Positions 22,077-29,393 of a stretch of DNA of 64,000 nucleotides are shown piece by piece. Location: contig NZ_RSEK01000005.1 in assembly GCF_003958635.1 (NCBI RefSeq), positions 1 through 64,000 on the forward strand, given 5' to 3'. The DNA is from Altericroceibacterium xinjiangense. GTDB lineage: Bacteria; Pseudomonadota; Alphaproteobacteria; Sphingomonadales; Sphingomonadaceae. The stretch's first letter is position 1. Each line of letters opens with the position of its first letter. Under the pieces are notes generated by a model. It was given only the letters and a program-made list of their open reading frames with translations. It did not search any database and was not told the DNA's origin. The position numbers and the translations under genes were made by a program.

Positions 22077-23159
22077 TCAGTCGAGCAGGTGCCCCGCCCT
22101 GTCCCGCTTCGTCGCCAGATAGCGGGTGTTGTGCGGATTAGGCGGCAGCTGGTGCGGAACGCGGCGTTCAACCGTGATCCCCGCCGCCTCAAGCGCTGCG
22201 ACCTTTTCCGGATTGTTCGTCATCAGCCAGACCGCAGGGGCGCTCAGCAGCTCCAGCATCCGCGCCGCAACCGGGAAATCGCGCGCTTCCTCCGGCAAGC
22301 CGAGCCTCCGGTTGGCTTCAAGGGTATCGAAGCCCTGATCCTGCAGGCGATAAGCCCTGAGCTTGTTGATGAGGCCGATCCCCCGTCCTTCCTGCCTTAG
22401 GTACAACAATACGCCCCAGCCGCCCTGCTCCGCCTCCTGCGCCATCGCGGCCAGGGCCGCGCGCAGCTGCGGCCCGCAATCGCACTTCAGGCTGCCAAGG
22501 ATATCCCCCGTCAGGCATTCGGAATGGAGCCGGACCAAGGGAGCGCGAGCAGCCGTCTGCTGCCCGACGATCAGCGCCACATGCTCCCGCATGTCGCCAG
22601 CGGCCCGAAAGGCGATGATCTCCACGTCCTCGGCCGCTTCGATCGGAAGATTCGCGCGCGTGGCGATCGCCAGATGGCGCGGATCGCGCCAAGACACGAG
22701 ATCGCTGGCGGCAACCGGCTGCGGCTCCCCCACAGGATCGGGGCCGACCATGAAGGCGGGCAGGATACCGGCCAGCCGTGCCAGTTCGAGCGCGGCCTCC
22801 GCTCGGTCCTGCCATTCCAGCGCTTCGGCCCGGAACGGCCCTTTCAACGGCGTGGCAAGATCGAGCGCGGGATCGGCAATTGGCCGTGCGGCGGCAAGAT
22901 CGAACGGATCGGCTCCGCGCACCAGCACCGGCCCATGCGGATCGGCCGCTTCCCGCTGGTTTGCGAGCTTGAGCGTGACCGCCCGCGCCGCGCTGATCAG
23001 CAGGAGCGGAGCCTGCGCCTGCGGTTCGAGCGCGGTTTCGACCGGCAGCAAAACCGGCGCGCCGCTGAGCGCGATGGGCCAGCCATGCCGCAAGGCATCG
23101 ACTGCCTGCGCGACGCGCCGCTCAGGCGAAGGCGCGGTTGGCTCCGGCTTGTCGATCAG
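22077..23159 (-). CDS. ribA: GTP cyclohydrolase II with degenerate RibB-like N-terminal domain
   Basis: The C-terminal about 190 residues are a full GTP cyclohydrolase II: zinc ligands in CLTGDILGSLKCDCG, RQEGRGIGLINKLRAYRLQD, and the arginine/tyrosine region that opens GTP for riboflavin synthesis. The N-terminal about 160 residues resemble DHBP synthase only in outline and lack its acidic catalytic cluster, as in other sphingomonads. No ATG, GTG or TTG fits: CTG at 23159 overlaps the xth stop (CTGA) and gives 360 residues, the usual size. An in-frame GTG near 23270 would add about 38 unconserved residues. It follows xth in the same direction, probably coupled. Confidence 0.88.
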   Translation of the reverse strand: MIDKPEPTAPSPERRVAQAVDALRHGWPIALSGAPVLLPVETALEPQAQAPLLLISAARAVTLKLANQREAADPHGPVLVRGADPFDLAAARPIADPALDLATPLKGPFRAEALEWQDRAEAALELARLAGILPAFMVGPDPVGEPQPVAASDLVSWRDPRHLAIATRANLPIEAAEDVEIIAFRAAGDMREHVALIVGQQTAARAPLVRLHSECLTGDILGSLKCDCGPQLRAALAAMAQEAEQGGWGVLLYLRQEGRGIGLINKLRAYRLQDQGFDTLEANRRLGLPEEARDFPVAARMLELLSAPAVWLMTNNPEKVAALEAAGITVERRVPHQLPPNPHNTRYLATKRDRAGHLLD

Positions 23160-23947
23160 AGATCGAACTCCGTGACGATCGGCACATGGTCCGAAGGCTG
23201 GTCCCAGTCGCGGGTTTCCTCCACCACCTTGTGCGCACGGGCCTGCGGAGCGAGCTCGGGTGAGGCCCACATGTGATCGAGCCGCCGCCCCTGATCCTTC
23301 TTGCGCCAGTAGGCCCGATAGCTCCACCAGCTGTAACACCGCTCAGGCGCGGGAATGTGCGCGCGCGCCAGATCCACCCAACCGTGCGCGTCCCGGAACG
23401 CACCCAAGGTTTCGACTTCCAGCGGCGTGTGGCTGACCACCTTGATCAGCGCCTTGTGGTCGTAGACATCGCAATCGAGCGGGGCGATGTTGAAGTCGCC
23501 CGCGATCAGCGTCGGGCGATCCAGCGAATCGGCCCAGCGAGTCATCCGCGCCAGAAAATCGAGCTTCTGGCCGAACTTGGCGTTCTTCTCCCGATCGGGA
23601 ATATCCCCGCCGGCGGGGATATAGACATTCTCCACCACCAGCCCTTGTCCGGGGCCGAGCAGTTCGACGCCGACATGGCGGGCTTCGCCGTTGTCCTGCC
23701 AGTCGTGCCGCGAAACTTCGCGTAGCGGGATGCGGCTGACGGTAGCGACTCCGTGATAGCCTTTCTGCCCATGGACCACGCAGTGCGCGTAGCCGAGCGC
23801 CTCGAATGCCGCGTGCGGGAACTGGTGTTCCTGGCACTTGATCTCCTGCAGGCACAGGACGTCGGGCGCGTGTTCGGAAAGGAACCGCTGCACTTGATCG
23901 ATGCGGAGCCGCACCGAGTTGATATTCCAGCTGGCGATGGTGACCAT
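23156..23947 (-). CDS. xth: Exodeoxyribonuclease III / AP endonuclease
   Basis: 263 residues of the endonuclease/exonuclease/phosphatase fold. N8 in WNINS, E35 in LQEIKCQ, the GDFNIAP block and the final SDH (PSDHVPIV) make up the metal-dependent active site. It repairs abasic sites and trims 3' ends. Length matches E. coli Xth (268). The downstream ribA overlaps its stop codon by 3 bases. It is the gene after the possible small RNA and terminator in the lolA-xth gap. Confidence 0.95.
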   Translation of the reverse strand: MVTIASWNINSVRLRIDQVQRFLSEHAPDVLCLQEIKCQEHQFPHAAFEALGYAHCVVHGQKGYHGVATVSRIPLREVSRHDWQDNGEARHVGVELLGPGQGLVVENVYIPAGGDIPDREKNAKFGQKLDFLARMTRWADSLDRPTLIAGDFNIAPLDCDVYDHKALIKVVSHTPLEVETLGAFRDAHGWVDLARAHIPAPERCYSWWSYRAYWRKKDQGRRLDHMWASPELAPQARAHKVVEETRDWDQPSDHVPIVTEFDL

Positions 23948-24020
23948 GAGCGCGCTTTAGGTCCGGATTCCGGCGCCGTCCATCCGGACGGGAACGGATC
24001 GCCAACCTCCTCCATGGAAA

Positions 24021-24087
24021 TGAAAAACCCCCACCCCGGGGGCAATGGGGCAGGGGTTCCTCTTGAGCGTTCGTCACGCTAGGCAAG
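24021..24087 (-). ncRNA. Candidate small RNA of about 66 nt
   Basis: A consensus TATAAT at 24099-24094 would start transcription near 24087. The transcript would hold a 5-bp hairpin (AGCGT/ACGCT, 24080-24066), a short A/G-rich linker, then a C-rich/G-rich terminator stem and UUUUU. There is no reading frame. The -35 (TTTCCC at 17-bp spacing) is poor. It could instead be only the lolA terminator with an accidental -10. Confidence 0.3.
24023..24058 (-). terminator. Intrinsic terminator downstream of lolA
   Basis: On the minus strand AACCCC..CCCC pairs with GGGG..GGGGTT (12 pairs including two G-U) over a loop of about nine bases, followed by TTTTT (24027-24023). It ends either the lolA transcript or the short candidate RNA. 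Confidence 0.7.
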
Positions 24088-24199
24088 GCGGCGATTATAA
24101 GGCCAGGGCAACAGGGGGGAAACCCGCCTCCTCACCGCCTTGTCTGACTGCTTTAAGCGATTCGGAATTTACGCGTAATGAACAAGGCTGTCATCCGGA

Positions 24200-24862
24200 T
24201 CAGCCCGGCCTGCGCCCTGTAACCCGCGGATCGCGAAAGGAAAACGCCCGGTCGGGTACGGAGACCCCGTACTTCTGATTGGACAGCCGAACCGTGGTGC
24301 GTTTGTTCTGCGAATCGAGTGCGACCCAGCTGGACAGCTCCAGCCCCCCGGGCGCGGAGGGGTCCTTGACGAAGATCAGCGTGATCACGCCGTATTCCGG
24401 CTTCTTCGGGTCCTTGACCTCGACACTGACAACGTTGGGATTGCTGGTGGCGATCAGCTGGCCGTACCGCTTCACGTCCCGGTTGGGGTCGAGCAGCGCG
24501 CCGAGCGGCGAATTGCTGATCGGCCAGCGCTGGACCTGATTCACCTCGTAATCGACCAGCGTCAGCGCCTTGCCGTCCGAAACGACGAGCATGTCGGCGC
24601 TCTTGCCATAGTCGAAGCGAATCTTGCCGGGCTGCTTCAACGTCAGCTTGCCGTTCAGCGTCTGACCGCTGCGGTCGCTTTGGGTGAAGTCGGCCTGCAG
24701 GGTCTTGATGCCGCGCAGCGCGCCGACCACCTGATCCAGTGTGGACGACTGCGCCGCGGCAGGCACCGCGGGCAAAGCCAGGGTTGCGGGGACGGCCGCC
24801 AGCAGCAAGCCGGAAAGCACGGCGCGCGACGGGGCGCGCAGGAAGGAAGTGATCGGTTTCAT
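24200..24862 (-). CDS. lolA: Outer-membrane lipoprotein carrier LolA-like protein
   Basis: 220 residues from ATG 24862. A signal peptide ends near AVPAAAQS (about residue 38). The mature part has the LolA beta-barrel-half pattern: LDQVVGALRGIKTLQADFTQ, GQTLNGKLTLKQPGKIRFDY, DGKALTLVDYEVNQVQRWPI. LolA carries lipoproteins across the periplasm to the outer membrane. In alphaproteobacteria that lack LolB, LolA may also insert them. The first ATG (24880) adds six residues and is less likely. An intrinsic terminator follows. Confidence 0.88.
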   Translation of the reverse strand: MKPITSFLRAPSRAVLSGLLLAAVPATLALPAVPAAAQSSTLDQVVGALRGIKTLQADFTQSDRSGQTLNGKLTLKQPGKIRFDYGKSADMLVVSDGKALTLVDYEVNQVQRWPISNSPLGALLDPNRDVKRYGQLIATSNPNVVSVEVKDPKKPEYGVITLIFVKDPSAPGGLELSSWVALDSQNKRTTVRLSNQKYGVSVPDRAFSFRDPRVTGRRPG

Positions 24863-24905
24863 AGCGCGAGTTCTAGGCATGGCGCATTGAACTCGCGCTG
24901 AACCT

Positions 24906-24933
24906 GGCGGTTCCTGTCATCAGGAAAACCGCC
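24906..24933 (-). terminator. Hairpin after rpmG
   Basis: ggcggtt...aaccgcc with inner cctg/cagg gives an 11-bp stem with a two-base bulge and a TCAT loop, 8 bp after the rpmG stop. Little T-run follows, but the position fits termination before lolA. Confidence 0.5.
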
Positions 24934-24940
24934 GATCCGA

Positions 24941-25108
24941 TTACTTGATCTTCGATTCCTTGAAGTCGACGTGCTTGCGGACAACTGGATCGTACTTGCG
25001 GAAGCTCAGCTTCTCGGTCTGGTTGCGCGGGTTCTTCTTGGTCACGTAGAAGAAGCCGGTATCGGCGGTGGAGACCAGCTTGATCTTGACGGTTGCGGGC
25101 TTCGCCAT
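24941..25108 (-). CDS. rpmG: 50S ribosomal protein L33
   Basis: 55 residues from ATG 25108 ([26 protein letters not shown]...). The product is the alphaproteobacterial L33 type. It has no cysteine, so it is the zinc-independent form. L33 sits near the E site of the large ribosomal subunit. The in-frame ATG 17 codons further up is a shadow through the leader. An upstream terminator separates it from arfB. Confidence 0.96.
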   Translation of the reverse strand: MAKPATVKIKLVSTADTGFFYVTKKNPRNQTEKLSFRKYDPVVRKHVDFKESKIK

Positions 25109-25147
25109 TTCGAATTCCTGAGATCGGCCTTCCGGCGTACGGAAGGC

Positions 25148-25178
25148 GAAAAACAACAAGGCGGCGTGAAACGCCGCC
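25148..25178 (-). terminator. Intrinsic terminator of the pab-arfB operon
   Basis: ggcggcgt / acgccgcc forms an 8-bp stem (25160-25178) and on the minus strand is followed by TTGTTGTTTTT (25158-25148). It lies about 45 bp after the arfB stop and about 40 bp before rpmG. Confidence 0.75.
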
Positions 25179-25221
25179 CTTTCCGGGCCGCGCCTTGGGT
25201 CAAACCGGTGGAAAAGTCAAG

Positions 25222-25626
25222 CTACCAGTCCACCTTCCCGCGAGTGGCCTTGACGCTGCCGCGTGCCTTCTTCGACCGGATCCGCGCTTCCTTGCCAATG
25301 CGATTGACCCGCGTCTTGGCGCGCTTTTTCGGCTCGACCTGCGCTTGCTCGATCAATTCGGCCAACCGGTCGCGCGCATCGGTGCGGTTGGCTTCCTGCG
25401 TGCGGAAACGGCGGGCGGTCAGCACGATCTCACCCCGGGAATTCATCCGGGTGCCGGCCAGCTGCTTCAGGCGGTGAAACACCGGGGGCGTCAAGCGCAG
25501 GGCGAAGACATCCAGCCTCAGCTGGACCGCCGTGGCGACCTTGTTGACGTTCTGCCCGCCCGGTCCCGACGCGGCGATGAAACTTTCCTGAGCCAGATCG
25601 AGCGCGCGGGCGGTGAGTTCATCCAT
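25222..25626 (-). CDS. arfB: Alternative ribosome-rescue factor / peptidyl-tRNA hydrolase ArfB
   Basis: 134 residues. The class I release-factor GGQ motif is at 23-25 in SGPGGQNVNK, and the C-terminus is a basic tail (KKRAKTRVNRIGKEARIRSKKARG...) that would enter the empty mRNA channel. This is the hallmark of ArfB (YaeJ), which frees stalled ribosomes by hydrolysing peptidyl-tRNA. It overlaps the upstream pseudouridine synthase by 8 bp and is the last gene of the operon. Confidence 0.93.
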   Translation of the reverse strand: MDELTARALDLAQESFIAASGPGGQNVNKVATAVQLRLDVFALRLTPPVFHRLKQLAGTRMNSRGEIVLTARRFRTQEANRTDARDRLAELIEQAQVEPKKRAKTRVNRIGKEARIRSKKARGSVKATRGKVDW

Positions 25627-26272
25627 CCATCAGCCCCAGCGCGGCAAAATCAGCCGGCAGCGGCGCTTCGGCGGTGATGGCGTCCTTGTTCTCCCGCGGG
25701 ACGACCAGCGCCCTTGCATGCAGCATGGTGCGGCGCACGCGTGAATCGCGGGCGCCGTAGACTGGGTCTCCCAGCAAGGGGATCCCCAGCCCTGCGCGGG
25801 CATGAATGCGAATCTGGTGCGTGCGGCCGGTTTCCGGGCGGAACTCGACCAGCGTCAACCCGTCCTTCGCCGCCAAACGGGTCCAGTGCGTGACCGCGGG
25901 CTTGCCCTTCCGGGCCGCGATCATCCGCCAGCCTTCCCGGGCGCTGCTGATCTTTGCCAGCGAGAGTTCAATCGTGCCGCTCTCGTCTTGCAGCTCTCCG
26001 GCGAGAATTCCGAGATAGACCTTCTCGACCACCCGCTCCTCGAATGCGCGGGCGAAGCGTTTCAGGGCCTTTGGATTGCGGGCCAGCAGCAGGCAGCCGG
26101 ACGTATCGGTGTCGAGCCGGTGGACCGCCACCGGCGGGCGCGCGAAGCCGAATCGAAGCTCTTCCGCGCGGCCGGCGAGCGAATCGCCTCCCGAACGCGG
26201 CGGATCGACCGGCAGGCCTGCCGGCTTGTTGATCACCAACGCCTCGGCATCTTCGAACAGGATCGGGATCAT
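25619..26272 (-). CDS. RluA-family pseudouridine synthase
   Basis: 217 residues from ATG 26272. Catalytic D54 lies in HRLDTDTSG, and RTHQIRIH and the C-terminal GDPVYG block are present. The N-terminal S4 domain seen in RluC/RluD is absent, as in the short RluA/TruC-like types. It makes pseudouridine in rRNA or tRNA; the target position cannot be told. It overlaps the aminotransferase by ATGA and arfB by 8 bp, so the genes are coupled. Confidence 0.92.
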   Translation of the reverse strand: MIPILFEDAEALVINKPAGLPVDPPRSGGDSLAGRAEELRFGFARPPVAVHRLDTDTSGCLLLARNPKALKRFARAFEERVVEKVYLGILAGELQDESGTIELSLAKISSAREGWRMIAARKGKPAVTHWTRLAAKDGLTLVEFRPETGRTHQIRIHARAGLGIPLLGDPVYGARDSRVRRTMLHARALVVPRENKDAITAEAPLPADFAALGLMDG

Positions 26273-27444
26273 GCCAGCGCTCCGGCGATTCGCTTCATGG
26301 CTTCCTCCAGCACGGCATCGTCGGCGGCAAAGCTGATTCGGAACCCGTCGCGGCCGCCGAAGGCACTCGCGGCGACAACCGCCACCCCATGTTCCAGCAG
26401 ATGAAGCGCCAGTGCTTCGTCGTTGCCGAATCGCTCCATCAGCGGGGCGGCATCTATGAAGCAATAGAACGCCCCATCGGGAACCGGCGCGGACAAGCCG
26501 GGGATCGCGTTGATCGCACCCACCACCCTGTCCCGCCGCTGACAGAATCGCTCCCTCCATTGCTGCAGGAAGTCCTGCGGTCCTTCGAAGGCCGCGACAG
26601 CCGCTGCCTGTGCGATGGATGCCGGATTGCCGCTGGAATTGGACTGCAGCCGCCCCATCGCCTCGATCAGCCAGGCCGGGCCGGTCGCCACCCCGATGCG
26701 GAAACCCGTCATCGCGTGGCTTTTCGACACGCCGGAGACGGTGCAGACGCGGTCCGCCAGATCGGGGCACAACGCCGCGAGCGTGGCGTGCGGCTGCCCT
26801 GTGTAGCTCAGGGGCGCGTAGATGTCGTCCGACAGCACCAGCACCTGCGGGTGGCGGCGCAGCACTTCGGCAATCTCCAGCAGCATGTCTGCCGGATAGA
26901 CCGCGCCGGTCGGGTTGCCGGGGCTGTTGAGCAGCAGCCACCGCGTGCGCGGGGTGACAAGCGCCTCCAGTTCCGCCGCATCGAAGCGGAACCGCCGCTC
27001 CGCCTGCGTGATCAGTGGCACCACCGTGCCTCCGGCATAGCGGACGATCTGCGGATAGCTGACCCACCACGGCGCCGGGATGATCACTTCATCGCCTTCG
27101 CCGACGGTCGCGACCAGCGCTTCGAAGATTGCCTGCTTGCCCCCGGCGCTGACGATCACGTCTGCCGGATCGGCCGCAATGCCGAGATCGCGGCGGAAAT
27201 GCAGTGCGGCCGCCTGTTTCAGCTGCGCAGTGCCGGTAACGGGCGTGTAACGGGTCTGTCCGGCATCCAGCGCGGCCTTTGCCGCCTCGATCACATGGTC
27301 GGGCGTCGCGAAGTCCGGCTCCCCGACCGAAAGCGAGATGATGTCGCGCCCTTCGTCCCGCAGGGCGCTGGCACGGTCGGTCATGGCCGTCGTTCCCGAG
27401 GGCGCCATGCGCTGGAGAGCGGGAGAGAGGTGCGGCTGGGTCAT
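26269..27444 (-). CDS. Class I PLP-dependent aminotransferase (aspartate aminotransferase type)
   Basis: 391 residues, fold type I. The PLP lysine is K241 in SGVSKSHAMTGFRIG; substrate-carboxylate and cofactor residues appear in NSPGNPTG and in the C-terminal FRISFA. It resembles the Ib aspartate aminotransferases, whose substrates also include aromatic and prephenate-type acids. It overlaps pabB-pabC by ATGA upstream and the pseudouridine synthase by ATGA downstream. The pairing with folate p-aminobenzoate synthesis is positional only. Confidence 0.88.
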   Translation of the reverse strand: MTQPHLSPALQRMAPSGTTAMTDRASALRDEGRDIISLSVGEPDFATPDHVIEAAKAALDAGQTRYTPVTGTAQLKQAAALHFRRDLGIAADPADVIVSAGGKQAIFEALVATVGEGDEVIIPAPWWVSYPQIVRYAGGTVVPLITQAERRFRFDAAELEALVTPRTRWLLLNSPGNPTGAVYPADMLLEIAEVLRRHPQVLVLSDDIYAPLSYTGQPHATLAALCPDLADRVCTVSGVSKSHAMTGFRIGVATGPAWLIEAMGRLQSNSSGNPASIAQAAAVAAFEGPQDFLQQWRERFCQRRDRVVGAINAIPGLSAPVPDGAFYCFIDAAPLMERFGNDEALALHLLEHGVAVVAASAFGGRDGFRISFAADDAVLEEAMKRIAGALA

Positions 27445-29231
27445 TTCAACACTGCCCGCATCAGGCCGCGCAGCGCGTTGCCAACGAAGAACCCGCCCGC
27501 CAGATCATCCAGCGTCAAATCGGCTTCTTCCGCCTGCCCCTGATCGATCAGGGAGCGGCGCAAGATACCCGGCAGCAAACCGGCTTCCAGCGGCGGGGTC
27601 AGCAGCTTTCCGTCCCGTTCGACGAACAGGTTGGTGAAGCTGCCTTCGGTTATGCATCCGTCGCTGCGCACGAAGATCGCCTCATCCGCCTCGCGGGTTT
27701 TCGCTACCATCAGCGCTTCGTTGTAGAAGCCCCGGTCGGAGGTCTTGTGCCGCAGCCTCCAGTCGCCCGGGACCACCGGCAGCGGCAGGGCGATGCAGCC
27801 CAGCGGCTCAGGCATTCGGGCCGGAGCAGGAGCGGCTTCAAGCATCGTCGCCCCGCCGCGGGACAGCACCAGCCGCAGCCGTGACGGACCGTCCAGGGTG
27901 CCCGCGAGTGCCGCGATCCGTTCCCGCACCAGGTCCCGCTCAAACGCGAAGCCGAACGCTTCGGCGCTCGCCCCGATCCGGTCGAGATGAAGGTTGAGCA
28001 GCGCCACGCCGCCTTCGGCGCGCATCGTCTCGATCAAGTCGAACCCGCTTGCCTCGCCGCGCACGAACCCGCCCTTGACCAGGCATTCCCGCCATTCCTC
28101 CATGCCTTCGCTGTCGGCGACGATTGCCCCGCCCACGCCGAGCACGGCCTTGTGGCGCTGGTTCTCCCCCGGAGTGAGGCGGATCGTGCGGATTGCGACG
28201 TTGAAGGCAGCGTCGCCGTTTCCATCGATGCGCCCGATGGCACCGCAGTAGGGCCCGCGCGGATCGCGCTCCACGTGCTGGATCAGTTCCATCGCCCGGA
28301 TCTTCGGCGCGCCGGTGATCGATCCGCAGGGAAACAGGGCGCGGATCACGTCCATCGCGCCTTTTCCGTCCCGCAAGGTGGCGCGTACGGTGGACACCAT
28401 CTGGTGCACGGTCGGATACGTCTCGATCGCGAACGGCTGGTCGACTTGCACCGATCCCGCCTCGGCCACGCGCGACAAGTCGTTGCGCATCAGGTCGACG
28501 ATCATCAGGTTCTCGGCCTTGTCCTTGACCGATCCGGCGAGCTCCGCAGCAAGCGCGGCGTCTTCCGCCTCGCTGCTTCCGCGCGGCCGGGTGCCTTTCA
28601 TCGGCTTCACCTTCGCGGCGCGGCCGTGCAGGGTGAAGAACAATTCCGGGCTGAACGACAGCAGCCAGTGCGATCCGTCGAAGATCACTCCGCCATATCC
28701 CGCCTTCGCGGCTGGCCGGATCGCGGCGTAGATCGCCAGCGGATCGCCGCGCGCCGCTCCGGCCAGCGGGAAGGTCAGATTGGCCTGGTAGATATCGCCC
28801 GCACGGATCGCCTGTTGCAGGCGCTCGAACGCGGCAAGGTAGGCCCCGGTTGATACCTGCGGCTCCATCGGGCCGATCGAGGCCGGCCCATGTCCGCCGC
28901 GCTCCGCCAACCAGACGGGCACATCGGCGGCGGCGATACGCTTCGGTTCGTCAAACAAGCCGAACCAGACCAGCGGGCCTGCCGCGCCCCAGCGCCGCTG
29001 TGCCAGCGGCATCAGCTTGCCTTCGAGCGCTAGTCCTGCCTCATACCCCAGATAGCCTGCCAGCGTCCCCCCGCTCGCCTGCCGCGCGGCATCGGCGGCC
29101 TCCAGCACGGGGAGGACGTCCTCCGGCCGATTCGCGACGAACACCTCACGCGGACGCTCGAACAGATGTGCCTCGCTCGCGCCGGTTTCACGGGCGTCGT
29201 CAAGCAGGACAAAGGGGTCGGGTGCGGGCAT
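27441..29231 (-). CDS. pabB: Aminodeoxychorismate synthase I fused to aminodeoxychorismate lyase
   Basis: 596 residues. Residues about 1-390 are the PabB chorismate-binding domain, with the PMKGT lysine typical of PabB and GSITGAPKIRAMELI. Residues about 400-596 are a class IV aminotransferase (PabC) with the PLP lysine in HKTSDRGFYNE and TEGSFTNLF. Together they turn chorismate and glutamine-derived ammonia into p-aminobenzoate for folate. The glutaminase PabA is not in the window. The fusion is known in several alphaproteobacteria. It is the first gene of a four-gene operon and is divergent from the M1 aminopeptidase. Confidence 0.93.
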   Translation of the reverse strand: MPAPDPFVLLDDARETGASEAHLFERPREVFVANRPEDVLPVLEAADAARQASGGTLAGYLGYEAGLALEGKLMPLAQRRWGAAGPLVWFGLFDEPKRIAAADVPVWLAERGGHGPASIGPMEPQVSTGAYLAAFERLQQAIRAGDIYQANLTFPLAGAARGDPLAIYAAIRPAAKAGYGGVIFDGSHWLLSFSPELFFTLHGRAAKVKPMKGTRPRGSSEAEDAALAAELAGSVKDKAENLMIVDLMRNDLSRVAEAGSVQVDQPFAIETYPTVHQMVSTVRATLRDGKGAMDVIRALFPCGSITGAPKIRAMELIQHVERDPRGPYCGAIGRIDGNGDAAFNVAIRTIRLTPGENQRHKAVLGVGGAIVADSEGMEEWRECLVKGGFVRGEASGFDLIETMRAEGGVALLNLHLDRIGASAEAFGFAFERDLVRERIAALAGTLDGPSRLRLVLSRGGATMLEAAPAPARMPEPLGCIALPLPVVPGDWRLRHKTSDRGFYNEALMVAKTREADEAIFVRSDGCITEGSFTNLFVERDGKLLTPPLEAGLLPGILRRSLIDQGQAEEADLTLDDLAGGFFVGNALRGLMRAVLK

Positions 29232-29393
29232 CGGGCCTGATTACCGGCAAATCGCTCCGTGTCTATCGGTTGACTTGCCTGCCGCGCTCGCAGCCGGACC
29301 TGCTGCCCCCCCTACCCGCCCTGCCGAAAGTAACGGTTGAAACAAGGGCACGCATCGTGCCTATTCGCGCTTTGGTCTTCCGAAAGGTTCCCT

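Larger units (their letters stand above)
23948..24199. other. Intergenic region xth-lolA (252 bp)
   Basis: No protein-coding gene. On the minus strand it contains a TATAAT box (24099-24094), a small hairpin (24066-24080) and a strong terminator (24026-24058 with T-run at 24027-24023). The part between the terminator and the xth start is 75 bp and includes the Shine-Dalgarno-like GGAGGAGG, about 60 bp before the xth ATG. Confidence 0.6.
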
